Source: Thelonectria olida
Taxonomy: Eukaryota > Ascomycota > Sordariomycetes > Hypocreales > Nectriaceae
Direction: 5' to 3'
NCBI GenBank assembly: GCA_020736575.1
Contig: JAGPYM010000003.1
Span: 1,116,001 to 1,180,000, forward strand
DNA: 64,000 bases
Part shown: piece after piece, positions 45,728 to 58,600 of the stretch
How positions within the stretch are numbered: position 1 is the first letter of the stretch
Layout: each line of letters starts with the position of its first letter
The notes under the pieces: generated by a model
What the model was told of the DNA's origin: nothing
Databases searched by the model: none
What the model saw: the letters and a program-made list of their open reading frames with translations, nothing else
Program-made: the position numbers and the translations under genes

Positions 45728-46507
45728 ATGGAGACAATCAGAGCCATGTTTGTCAAGCCAGATCCTCAGGCACAGGTACATACCGCCTTCAAACTATTGC
45801 CAGCTGTGGCAACTGCTATCGAACCTATAGCGTGACCTCGTGCTGACGTCTCAATCGCGCAGATGCGTAAATGCAACGCACTCATGAGATCAAACATCCG
45901 AAAGCTCGACCGAGACATTGCCGCCGTCAAACAAGTCGAGACAAAGACCAAGAACCTCATCATCCAAGCCGACAAGCGCGCCCAGCGCGACGGCAGCCGC
46001 GCCAAGCAAGCCCAGCAGGAAGTCCGCCTGTTCGCCCTCGAGCTCGTCCGCGCCCGCAAAACCTCGGCCCGCCTCGTCACGTCCAAGGCCCAGCTCAACT
46101 CGGTCCAGATGCAGGTCAACGAGGCCTTTGCCGTGCGCAAGATCGAGGGTTCCATCCGAGCCAGCGTCGGCATCATGAAGGACGTCAACTCTCTCATCCG
46201 TCTGCCTGAGCTGGCTGGCACCATGCAAGAGTTGAGCGTGGAGCTCATGAAGGCGGGTATTATTGAGGAGATGGTTGAGGACACTCTGCCCACGGATCCC
46301 GACCTGATCATGGAGGACGACGAGGCTGAGGGCGAAGTCGACAAGGTGCTGGGCGAAGTCCTCAAGGACCGCAAGGAGCCCAAGATGCCCACGGTGCCAG
46401 TCACCGAACCCCCGAACAAGGTTGGTCAGGTGGAAGAGGAGGAGGAAGAGGACGCCGAGGCTATGATGGACCAGATGCGAACCCGATTAGAAGCTCTGCG
46501 GAGCTAG
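45728..46507 (+). CDS. vps24: ESCRT-III subunit Vps24 / CHMP3
   Basis: Two exons, 45728-45775 and 45863-46507, give 230 residues. Vps24 caps and remodels Snf7 filaments on endosomes during multivesicular-body sorting. The first exon codes for 16 residues (METIRAMFVKPDPQAQ). The Snf7-family core follows: a basic first helix (NALMRSNIRKLDRDIAAVK), LIIQADKRAQRDGSRAKQ, a long second helix, then VNSLIRLPELAGTMQELS and MKAGIIEEMVEDTL, which is the CHMP3/Vps24 type. The acidic C-terminal half ends with DQMRTRLEALRS, a MIT-interacting motif recognised by Vps4. Length and charge layout are normal for the family. The 87-nt intron joins in phase 0. Confidence 0.93.
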
Positions 46508-46711
46508 GTGAGCCAAGTAGAAGCTGCTCATATAAGCGTGGGACAAGGGCATGCGCATCAACAATCGCCGTGTCATGATGGAGGAGTTTAAAGGAGTTTG
46601 GCGCCACGTCCTCTTCTAGGTTACAATGGACCACAGCATTTCGATTTCTGAGACTGGAGGAGCGGGTTCCTGCTTATATGTAGGAGTAACGTATACATTT
46701 TTGCATAAACA

Positions 46712-47010
46712 GACAAGTCAACATGTGTATATACCCAATTTGCCGGATCGATACATGGCAATCGAACGAAAGTCACAGGCGTGATTTGATGGCATGCAGA
46801 GCCTTTCCTTGTCTAGCAGAGGAGAAGGGACGGGGATTGATTTTTGGCTGGATATTTCGACAAGTCGAGATGCATGTATAAGCAGTTTGCAGGATTGATA
46901 CTTGGCAATGAGACCAAAGTCAGGGTGTGACTTCATGGGTTGGAGAGCCTTTCTTTGTCTCGGCAATGTTGGGTAAAGGAGGGGATTTGGTCTTGAGCTA
47001 CATATTTGCC
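46712..47010. repeat. diverged tandem duplication, unit about 150 bases
   Basis: Unit 1 (46,712-46,858) and unit 2 (46,859 to about 47,008) share ordered blocks: GACAAGTC at the start, a TTTGC-GGAT-GATAC-TGGCAAT block, AAAGTCA, a GAGCCTTT-CTTGTCT block, a GGGGATT block and a TATTT end. A weaker third unit may follow to about 47,130. The - strand frame 47,173-46,718 stays open through the units, and the two clear copies lie in the same frame in it. Confidence 0.7.
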
Positions 47011-48943
47011 ACAATTCGAATATCTTGTCTGGATCAGTGCTCAGCGAGATTGGTAGGGCAAGAGTGTTTTCCAAGGGCAACACTCGTGGATAGGATTGGA
47101 TGTACGGCTTTGCTATCTCTTTGCTCGCAATCCGAAGCTCGACAAGGTTGGGCTTCACCTCAGACAACTGCACTATTCCTGGGGTCAGTTCGCTCTCTAT
47201 GAGTTCTCATAGTTGGAGGAATGGCAAACGGCCTTCGGCCGCTTGAGGAATGCGTACGCTACTCGATATGAACGCAGGCTTGAGTGAAATCATCAGCTCA
47301 ATGACTGAGATACTCGATTAGATACACATATAGAATAGCAGAGTTCATAATGAAAGACCTGTATTAGAGAAACAACAATAGGCTCCCAGATGGCTTTCTG
47401 CCACAGATTCTCATACGCGCCCCCCAAACATCAACATATGACTTCCTTGATCTTTCCATGCCCAGGCAGAGGATAGTAGTCCCATCTCATCAGTAGATCA
47501 TGTACTATCCGCCTACCCTATACTCACGAGATGGGCTTCAATCGTCTCGACATGATTTGGCAGCCGAGACGTTCCGGCCAAGAAGTTCCCTATGTACAGA
47601 TTCAGTTGGTGTCCTTTGAATAGGAAACCCAATCCATCAAATGTAGACCTACTGTCTTGGAATAGGTAGCCTGAAAACTCACCACCGACCTCGCGGTGGG
47701 TGGGAAGACACTCCTTGAACCTTCAACAAAGGTCCCTCGAGAGGAACACACATACTTGGCACACAAATCTATAGCATGGGCTAAGAGTAGCCACAAGCGA
47801 AGCAGAAAACACACAGTCTAGAGAACGGTAACAATGACTGAGGACTGGACTATGTGGAACGGATCTGCAGTTCCAGGCTATTCTTCTGTTCGTACGAAGC
47901 ACAACACCAAGCCCAGACCAGACTCAAGCCAGTAGGTGATACAGTAGGGATAACACACAGTTGCATTCTAACTATAGTCCTAGACTATCAAAGGCACGAC
48001 CGGTGACCAGTCCCGTAGCACTTCACTTAAAACCTCGATATTGAGGCCAGGGCAGACAACACTTGCATGAGGGCAAACGATGCATCACAAATCACAAAAT
48101 CCCTTTGCGCCTCACTGCACCCAGAAAAAGGTACGTAATCGAGGCCCAGCAGCAGAGCACATCGACATGTCGCCAAAAAATTGTTCAGATGACGACGATG
48201 CAACCTAAATTGTCACGATATCGTCGTGCCCAACGAGAACTCATCACCTTTGCGCGAATGAACAGCCCCGCCAGTTGGGCATGCATGACAACGCTGTTCC
48301 CCCGACGGGCCGTCCGCCTTGTCCTTGGGATTGCGAACGGTAGGGTAGGGAGACAGAGCAGGGCTGGAGTTGAGCTGAAGCGAAACGGAACGCGCCAGCG
48401 CATAGACAACAACGACGACGACGAGGAAATATGTAGGGAGTCGGATATTCTCCGACGCACAAACAACAAAGCAGTACATGTCACACACAGGCACACTGGC
48501 TTGTACTGAAAATTTAAAACACGAAGCACTCTCGCATAGGCAATGCCAATGGAGATTCTCCCAGTCTGCCATCGAAAAGGCGGTAAGTTATGCGCGTCGC
48601 CTGTAAGCCAGAGGCGGTGGTCGAGAAGAGGGTGTGTAGCACAGGGCGGCCGACGGCCATGTCGGTGTGGAAAGATGCGATGCGATGCGATACGATGGGA
48701 CCTACAGCCACAGCTTACAGCATCTCACTCTCGGGAAGGGGGGAAATGCCGTCGATAATTCTCCCTTAGGAACGATCTGCTGCCCCCTTCGGCTCCGGAT
48801 GCCGCTGTATCCATCCTGAGGGATCCATTGTGCAGACCGACTCATTGGACCCTTGATACATTATGGTGGCTGCGTAATATTGTAAGTTACCTACTGTTCA
48901 CTTCCATTCCCTCTTCTCACCCCTTAATCACTCCGTACTCACA

Positions 48944-48964
48944 CTCTCTCTCTCTCTCTCTCTC
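48944..48964. repeat. CT dinucleotide repeat
   Basis: About ten CT units inside a longer pyrimidine-rich stretch. Such tracts often precede transcription starts in filamentous fungi, but no gene follows that I can support. Confidence 0.85.
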
Positions 48965-51615
48965 TTCTCTGAACCCCCCACAACCAACCCCCTCCCCAGC
49001 GTCACCAGAAAGACGCCATCCACAGCCGAATGCCTTAAATTCCCAAACCTTGGTCTTGGTAAATTGGACAAACAGCCCAAGGTAACGCTGCAATAGCCAA
49101 ACTTGGGCGGGAAGCCCGGCGGCATCTGCGGGTTGAGTTAGTGTCTCCAGACCTGAGCGGGCACTAGGGGATACCCGACCACCCAGCCATCAAATACGTA
49201 GTAAGCAGGGGGGCAGTGAAGTGAAGTGAGTGGGATGAGATGAGATGAGAGGAGAGCGAGAAAGAAGGTTCAGGTAAATTAAACCAGGTGCGTAGGGCAA
49301 CAGCAAGGTACCGAAGCACAGCAGCCAGCAGGCCCCGGGGGAGCGATGCCCAAGCCCCCCGTGGGCAAGGGAATTGGCTGGCGAGTTACCCGACGCGGCG
49401 GGACAGGACGTGGGCTGCTTGTCTGGCGGCGTGGGGGGTTTCGAATGCGTCTCCTGGTCTTGTTCTTTCTCGGGTGACGATACGTAGCAAGGAGAAGCGT
49501 GTAACCAGCCAGTCGGTCTGCAAGGGGCGTGGCCTCGTCCGCTTGGGAGAGCTCCCGACAGGTGTCCTTGGGCAGAACGGACGCGGGATGCAAGATGGAT
49601 CGGGCAGCTAAGAGCGCCTTCACTACGGTAGATTGAGAAGCAGGGGGCCGGTGCTTGTTTGAGTTGAGGCCTTGTTCAGGAGGAGGGAAGACGGACAGGC
49701 GGTCGATGCGGCCAGCAATGTGTCGTCGTGGACGGACGAGACAACAGGAGGCACAAGTGAGAGAACAAGACCGTCAAACGGACAGCGTCGTAGTGCAAGC
49801 CATTGACGCAAGACACGGGGGTCGGACCGGTGCGAAGCCGTATCCTTTTCCGTTTCAGACGGGCAGACAGACGCTTTTGCATATGCAGCAGCAGCAAACA
49901 AGAATGGGAATCAGATCATGTTAGTCTTGCTTTTTCTTCTTCTGTCTTGTCTCTGGGGTTGGATGTCAAGCCTCATCAAGCCAAAAGGAGGGGGTGGATG
50001 GGTGGGATGTCATGATGTGCACATTAGCACCTCCGAGGACGGCTTTGCGTGATGGCCTTGTTTGTTTCCTCGCTGTTGCACCCCACGGAGATGAGGGAAC
50101 AGAAGAAAACCGCCCCCCACGGGCTGTTAGTAGTGGTGGTGGTGGTGATGTTGCCGGTGACCGGAGACAGTAGAGTTGGTGCTGTAGCACTTGAGATGGA
50201 ATGGGATGAGATGAGATGGGAATGGGGGTACAAGCAGCAAAAAGAAGGAGGAAGGGTGCATGAAGCATGCATGCATACAGGCGTCAACCAACTTCCATAA
50301 TGATGGATTATCAAGCGTGGCGGGAGACGAACATGACGACTCTTTCGTTTCTTTGGCTGTGAGATACGGAACCCGCTGAAGCCGAGGACGACGTTACAGT
50401 GATGGACGTCCAGGTAAGAATGATGAGTAAGACGGCAGGAAACAAATGGGAGATGACGCATCTCGGACGCCGTGTCGATGGCTGATTAATTGGAAATACG
50501 AAATGTACGAGTCCGTACGAAAACAAAAATAAATTTAAAAAACACCACAAAACTTGTCAAATCACTGGCCGCACCGAGCAAACAGGTGACCGATGACGAG
50601 GCGTCTTACTCCGGGCTGAGAAGGGGGGGGGTGCCTATTCGCAACGACTCGACTGCAACCTCCCGTGTCCAGGCAAAGCAACCATCAACAGTGCCTCACT
50701 CCATCACTTTCCTAACTCTTCAGCTCGCGGCGTGGCTGTGATGGGCGCCTAAAACGGTGACTCTTACGAAGGGCCAACACGAACGGACGGACCGAGGAGG
50801 CCGATGCGATTCGATAAGAAAAGCAACCACCAGAACGGACAGTTGCTTTGTTCGGTGGTTTATGCGAACGAGTAGGATTAGGAGGAAGGGGGGAGGTTTA
50901 TATTTATATGAGAGGCGATTGATCAAGTCGAAGCAAGGCGCCCATCGCACCTCGGAGCCAATCCGACCACGTATCTCGCCTTGCGCGTGACAATACGCCG
51001 CTGATGGCTTCCTTCGACCTCGCTCCAGTCGTGCCCTGCAGCGTCCTCTCTGCGATGCGATAGGGCTGCATCGTAGTTGACGAGCACCGTTAGCTGCGGC
51101 GGCTGGACGCCGCGACCGGTCACATTTGCAGGCTGTTCTGGTCGTTGCCGTCGATGAATGCCTCGGGGTGAATGGCTGGTTGCAGTCAGTCTCACTTCGT
51201 CATCACATGAGATCCTCCCTTTGAAATGATCGTCTCCCTTATCTCCATCTTCACGCCCCCGGATCGTCGTCAGCGAGTGCGAATACCGCGGCTGACGTTG
51301 ACGGGCTGGCTGCTCTCCCGCGACAAGGCACGGACGCTATTCATCCATGTCTCATGCGTACCCCGTGTTTTCTCCAGCCATCGATCGCAGCAATCGCAGG
51401 CCTCTTTCTTGTCTCACGTCTCTTTGGCCCTTTGTTGTCTCTGAGTGGACCATTCATTGTCTGCGGCTCGTCAATGTGTTGTTGGCACGCCACAGGTATT
51501 CAACTTCAACTTGCTGATTGTCTTCCATTTCTAACTCACCTCTCCTGTTTGTCACACGTACCAACAACCCACGCACCATGCGAACATCATGACTCTCGGA
51601 ACCGCAAAAGAAGCA

Positions 51616-51619
<4 letters not shown>

Positions 51620-51649
<30 letters not shown>
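51620..51649. repeat. TC dinucleotide repeat
   Basis: Fifteen uninterrupted TC units, extended by further CT-rich sequence. Confidence 0.9.
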
Positions 51650-51653
<4 letters not shown>

Positions 51654-54600
51654 TCTCCACGGAGTCTCCGTCGGCCCATCTACGACTATTTGACTGCTAT
51701 CTCCATCCATCTCCATCTATTACCTACTACTTTGCAGCATGGACCAACCGTGGGATGCACCATGGTGGTTGCACCCGCCTCGCAATGACTGACAGATTCC
51801 TTCTGGAACTTCCAAATCGGATTGGCCTGCCCCTTCTAGAAGCCTGCCAACCTCGCTGCACTGAGCGCAATGAGGAGCTCCCTCCCCTCGTCTTCCGCCA
51901 TCGTCCACCACGACTTGAATCATGTCCTGTCCCTCGTGTGTCGTGGGGTTTCACACGTGGAAGACGCAGAGAGTGTGTGGCCACCATCTTCAGCCATGAG
52001 GAAGCCCCCCAAAAGGGGAAGCTCTCGCCGCGACGTGGTCAATGGTGCCTTCGCGGTCCGCCTTCTAGGGCTTCTAGTTCTTCTAGGGCTTCCACGCACG
52101 ACTCGGTCCTTCTTCTCTGCCCTCCTTTTCTTTGCCGTTGCGTTGCCTCATCAATGGAGTCGCAAAGCTAACGGACAAGTGCCCGCCCAGCTCGGTGGCA
52201 AAGAAACGTGGAAAAGACGGCGGGCGGACGGACGGGGAGCTAAACGGGTCCCCTTTCCCCAGAAGCGACTCGAGTGAGAGTGTGTGTGAGAAGCGATTTG
52301 CCGACCGGTGACAGAAGCCGCGGGAGCAGAGTCAGAGAGTGGTCAACGTAGCAATCTCTGACCTGGAGGACGGACTACGGAGGGTGTTGCCGAGACGAAG
52401 GAGGCAAAAAGGACCCTGACTCTCTCATCCTTCTAGCGTTTCCAGTGTCCTTCCCCATTCACTCACTGAGGCAGACACCAGGGCGGGCTGGTAAGGCAGG
52501 GGTCCGATCCCCATTACTTGGAGCGAATGAGTCGCCAGCTTCAGCTTCAGCACGGCTGCTCGGTGCTTGGCAGCAAGGATAGCAGGGCCTTTGGGACAGA
52601 GGGTCTTCCGCGTTTTCCCCGAGCAGAGTCCCACCGCTGCGAGTCGGTCCCCAATGGCGACAGAGTCATGGATTGATGGGTGATGTCCATGGATGATGAG
52701 GGACTTGGCCAAAGGAGGAAACTCGGGAAATAGCCGGGGAGGGAGGATATGAGAACCGTCGGCTCGGGTCTGGGGGAAATTATGGGCCCGCTCTTTTTTT
52801 TCTTCCATGAATTTTCCGGGCTTCATCCCCAGCAGGGTACGTACTCGTCTACCGAGAGCACAAGATGGAGATGGGTAAAATTGAACAATGTGTTGGACAC
52901 GCCCCCCTTGATCCCCGGAATGAAAATTCATCAGCATCCTTGTCATTTCTCTCTCTCGTTTTCTAGGGCCCGTCTTGGTGTCTGATTTCAATTGTGACAG
53001 CCGAGATTTACCAGTCCTTCGGCTCGCAGGAATGGGGCCGCCCCCCGAGGAGAGGAGATGAGTTCGGGCTGACGCAAATATCCCCCATTGGGATTAGCCG
53101 GCTAGATGCCCAACACGGCAACTCGGTGTTGCACTTATCCACGGTGAATGTGCGGGACCGCGGCTAAAGGAAGACGGACGGGTAACAAACTCGGTCAGTT
53201 TTCGATGAAATGGTTTGTGTTCCGTTACGGTTCGGGGCTTCGGGGGAGGTACCGGCGATGGAAACGAAAGCACATGCATGCACTTCACAGGGCGGACTAT
53301 TGCACTCCGAGGGACACAGAGCTGACGCTTCTCCCGGGAGAAGAAGAAGCAGTGGACGCAAGCATGTGGGATAGGCGAGATGCATGTGCGGTTTGAGAAA
53401 CTGTAACCCGCGGTGTACGAAGTAGGACCAAGTCGGTTTAATCTGAGGCTGCGCGCAATCAATTCTGGGTATGCTGTCCGAGGGCAATCAAAACCACGTT
53501 TGAACTTGCACAGGCAAACATGGTGGCGTAGGCAGTAAAACAAGGACTGAGCAGGCAAATAATCAATAGCTGCGTCGTAGACGTCAGTGAGCAGCTGAAT
53601 GCAGGCAGCTCGGCGCAATACAAGGCAGCAAGCCAGCAAGCATGTCTCAGGCGAGTGCGCTGTTCCAATACGTGTACGAGAGAGTATAATTATTCTCAGC
53701 GGTACGAACAGCTATTCGTGTTCTGGCTGCCACACCACCGACATGCACTCAAGCGCCTTGTTGCCGGGCTGCAGTTGCCTTGCACACACACTCTCTGAAA
53801 GCAACAACGCGCCGAAAAATGACAGCCGTCGTCATCGACGCCTCCAGAAAATCCGGTATGCGACGCCCATGGCGATGCCCGTGTTCGGCAGCACATGCGG
53901 CGCGCGCGGGAATGAGGATTATTTGGTGATGACGCCGATGATGACTGTAGGGTACGAAGACTGCTGCATTTGCGCTGCGTCGGGGGAATGGGCGAAAGCG
54001 GACAGTGGCGACGAGGAAAATAGTTATGCAGGGGAGAGTCGCGATAGGCCCGATGACGACGTGAGACTGGAAGGAAAGTCAACGTTACCGACATTGCGGC
54101 TTTCCATAACCGTGGATGACCAACTTATCCTGTAATGCTGAAGTGATATTCAGGGTTCGTTCAGTCATCGAACACCAAACATGTGCACCGACGCCTTGCG
54201 GGCTGGGTGCGATGCGTCACCGTCTCCAAGCAATATCAGGATTCCAATAGAAGTGTCAGCGTCGCTGTCACTCACACATGGCACAGCACGGCTGCTGATG
54301 CCGGGGAAACACAGCGAAAACGGAGTGTTCCCCAAGAACCGCAGGGAGCCAATTGCCTGATCGGGACAGTCACGACGTTGATGAGTCGGAGCCAGCAAAA
54401 GCAAGATCCTCAGGCTGGAATTTGTGCACGCCCCCTCCCTCACCGTCAAACCCAAGTTTAGCATCCGGCCTTGTCCCTCATGGTGGATGCACACTCCCCC
54501 TCCCTCTCTCGTCAACGTACGGAGTACGTACATTGTATTGCCGGCGAGTGGGCGCGGCAATAATGTCAAATGGCGGTGCAGACAAGAGATCTGACTCACT

Positions 54601-55605
54601 TTCCGTCACCACCAATGAGGCGCTGCGATTGCCTCGCTGACCGCCCTTGGGGACTCGATGCGGTGCCGCCGCGGTGCATGATGCCAAAGGGCTGGCTGCG
54701 ATGCGCGATGCGACCGCCTGCATGGGACGGATGAGATCGCAGAGAGCAAAAATACGGTGGGAGATGGAGGGAGGGAGTGTACATGGACCGACAACATTGC
54801 AGCTTCGGAGTGAGTTATTGATTGATTGCAGCATGTGCGTGTCAGTGCCAGTCAAGCCAGCCTGGGCGTGTCGGCGTGTCAGCGTCCACGTTCGCGCCTG
54901 TCACTTGGGACAATGCGTTGGTGGGAAATCCAAATCAAAACACATGGCCAAGCCTCGATCGAATTCAATGGGATCGGGGTTTTGTTCGGCGTTTGGCCGT
55001 CCAAGTGTGAGAGGCCACAGTGACAACATCACCACCACGGCTTCGGAACAAGAGAAGCCAATAACCCCAACAACAAAGGAACTCATTTCCGAAGTAAAAG
55101 GAATAGCGACAACTTTATGCATTCAGGGTCTCAAGCCGTAAACACTATTTCATTCATTCGGATTGGGGGAATATGCATGGAAGAATCCAAAACACCATCT
55201 CGTCGGACGAGCATGAAAGCAATGACCTCACCGGCGACCGTTTCGAACGGGCAGAGGAGAAAAGTCAAGCAAGGACCTCCCACCATAATTTCGGACGACA
55301 AGAACAATCAACAGTACCAAAACGGTGCTCGAGCTCAAATGGATGAATGCTTTTCCTCCCCTCCCGTCTTCCGTTTCCGCTTCCCGCACCGTCCAAGCTT
55401 TCAACTTGATTCAAACTAAGGCGGAAAACCTCGTGGCCTTGGCATGAGGGGGTGCCACAAAAGGGAGGGAAACCGCGGGGAAATGGGAAAATCCAAAGCT
55501 CAAGCCCGCAAGAGCTGGATGTGAAAATTTTGACCCTTGTTTCTGATTGAAAATATACCGTGAAAATTTTCATGAGAGCGGAGCACAATTAAGAGTTAAT
55601 TACTG

Positions 55606-55627
55606 TTGCTTGCTTGCTTGCTTGCTT
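55606..55627. repeat. TTGC tetranucleotide repeat
   Basis: About five tandem TTGC units, followed by a related TGC/TTGC-rich stretch. Confidence 0.85.
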
Positions 55628-58600
55628 CTGCTGTTGCTTGCTCCTCCTGCTGCACACGCCCACAGTTGGGATATTTGGGTTGCATAACAAAATGCGTTAC
55701 GGTTAGACTAACTTAAAGCAAGGGTTTAGGGTGCAACACAAGCCCGAGCTGCTCGGGACGGCTCCGCACCTCGGTCGCGATCGCGTACCCAAGCACGTAG
55801 CGCATTTTCCTTCCTTCCAGTGGGACGCGCGCCTCCACCCTGTGTCGGGAACAAGAGGAAGAGAGAGGAGCAGAGAGGAAACTACGCCAAAAAAGCAATT
55901 CATCTGCAAGTCTGCCATGTGAAAGAAATCCTGAAGCTAGCTACCGGAGAGGGGAAATTGACAACCTGGATATCCTCCGATCCCTGGCTCCTGGGTTCTT
56001 CCGGTCTTGGGAACGGAACCACCCCCTGGGCGCTGAGAACTGACAGAGCTCAAGCTGAAGCTCTGGCGCACGAATCGCAATAAGAAAAATAAATGGCAGC
56101 AAAAAGGAAAAAGCGAAGGAAATCGACGCTAACTGGTGGCCCGCAAACGCGGCTCCCGGTACCACACGGGCATTCGGAGAGGTCTTCGGCCTGGACAGCA
56201 GAAGCTACGGAGAACAGCCGTCGGTCAGGAGCTACGGATGGACGGCGGGGAAGAGTGGCAGAGTCTGAGACGGGCGAGCATTGATTGGATTCCCGCTGTG
56301 GCTTGCTTCGTCCGGGGTTCTGGCGACCGATATGGTTCTGCGAGGCGCTCGACTAACAGAAGGGAGGCTTGAATTGACTCGATCAACCTTGTTCTTTGAG
56401 GATGAGGGGGTGTTCGATTTGCTGAGCAGAGGGCATCCATCGGCCAAAGGCCCGGCGCTTTTGTGTGCAGCCTTGTCAAGTCGAGAGGGCCCGGTCCGAC
56501 ACGCAATTCTATGTCCGCATCCATGGACGAGAAACTTTTTTCCTTTCTTTTGAGGTTATTTTATCACCATCCTGGCTTGAGGTTACGGATAATATTACCA
56601 AACAGTCCCCTTGCTGTCCCAGGCTGCCAATTCGATACCGAGCGAGCAGAAAAGCAAGGCCCTAAAACAGACATGGTTATTGCCGGGGGTCGGATTGGGT
56701 ACCGGCATCGCAGAGACGAACCGAACCCTTGCCCTCCGCTGTCTTCCCTGTCCGTTCTCTTTCCATCCTTCAGAACTTCCCCGGCCGGCGGTGAAGCACG
56801 CCCACGGCCGCGATTCGTGCGCTGTGGGGCACCGTCGAGCAAGGGAATGAAGGGAAGGAGTGTGGAGTGGAAGGGACAGACAGACAGCCACAGGGGGACG
56901 ACGACCCCCGGTCCGGGGGAGAGATCCTGCCGAGAGTTTGCAAACGGGCTCCCGCTGATACGCGCAAGGGACCTGGTCGACACGAATGGATGAAATCGGG
57001 GGGGAAGAGAAGAAGCGTAGCCGCGGGCCGCAGGATACACTGCAGCAACGGAAAGGGTGCGTGCGTGCATGCATCAAGGAAAATTCCTAATCGACGTAGC
57101 ACACTATGCTCGTCCACCGCTTTTGTGTGTTTGAGCTATGAAGCTGTTTGTTGTGGTTGTTTGTTGACCGCCACAGAGAGGAGGAGCTCTCCTCGTTGAT
57201 CGCCTAGAGCTGTAGCTGGTGGGAGGAGGAGCTACGTCCACACCCATTTGTCGGATTTGGCATCTATCCAATGGCAACCATCTATTGGCTTCGGGTGGTC
57301 GGGACGCAACCGTACTGGCTCGCCAATTGCTCCAATCCAACACCGAGCTCTCTGGCACGCAGCAGCGACAGCAACACACGCACACACAAACGACCATGGA
57401 CGCACGCATCGTGATTGTCCACTGATTGCAGCCAAGGCGGTCAGGTCACTACGACCCCTTTTCATGTGTTTGATTTGGATGATTCAAATGCAGCAGCAAA
57501 CGGGCAAGACACAAACGACAAGCTATGCTGGCGTCGGTTGCGCACATGCCACGTCCTCCTCATCCATGCCTATTCGTCCGTACATTCACATCCGAATGGC
57601 AGTTTGCCCTATTGTTATTGCGTGATTGGCGAACAAACATCAACAGCAAACACACCGTCTCGTCCAGACAAGTCACGATAACCTCGTATAACCGCGGAGC
57701 TTGGCTGCTACGAATAGAACCCAAACGATGACATGCGCGAAAACGAGCATTTCCGACAGCTAATTCGAACAAACGGCGGCAACGCTTCCCGTCGGAAGTC
57801 AAATCCCACCCAAAAGTCGACGGGAGAAAATGGGGGCACGCGCTGAGGGAAGCTCGAGGTCTTCGAGGGTGGGGGGCGTTTACGGAGAAAGAAATCCCGA
57901 CACACACATTCTATTGCTCGGTCGCCCTTTGTTGTCTCTCCCACACGACGCACGGGATGAGCCTGGGCACTTGTGATGCGCCCCCTGTGATTGAGCTTCT
58001 GGCAGCTGAGACGAATCGAAGGGGGGGACAACAAGCCCTGGCTGACGCTGGCGTGGGGGAGAAAACTATCACCAGCCATTAACCCTTCACACACAATGTC
58101 GAGGATGGGGGAATGGCCAATTGTCCTCGCTATTGCTCCCTATTGTGTCGGAAATCTTGTTTGCTCAATCACGAATCCTTCGTCTTGGCCATTCGTTGGT
58201 GATCGGCGATACGATGGCCAGACCGTGGAGCAAATGCTTATCGTCGAGCCCAGACCATAGGCTCACAAGCACAGCATAGCGAGAGACGTTCTAGGCGGGA
58301 GGATCAACGGTTGCTATCTCCTTAAGTGGTTGCCTAGACACAAGTCCAGGCCCATCATGATCGACTGCGAATATGCAGGGCTCTCAGGGCAAGGGAATAC
58401 CCGAGCAGTGGGTAAACTAACGGATAGAGCTCGCCCTGCTTCTTCTCACTGATCAGCGGTCTTTGGGCTTGGCTCATTACTGTGCGAAGTGCGTGCGATA
58501 GGTTCTGGCCTTCCATTCACAGCTGCTCATATCTGCGTGTCTTGGACAATCCCTTTGAAAAGGCTTCGGAGTGCCCATCGTGGAGTAACTTAGCCCGTAG

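Noticed and set aside
52495..52530. tRNA T-arm-like GGGGTCCGATCCCC
   Set aside because: The loop is too short and there is no matching acceptor, D or anticodon arm on either strand.
52425..52991. 188-codon frame on the - strand in the gene-free region
   Set aside because: No family motif, no good start context and low-complexity translation; frames on the opposite strand overlap it.
53094..53639. 181-codon frame on the - strand
   Set aside because: Cys/His/Arg-rich random-looking translation without domain, and no supporting gene structure.
55724..55731. single TTTAGGG-like telomere match
   Set aside because: Only one unit, with no array.
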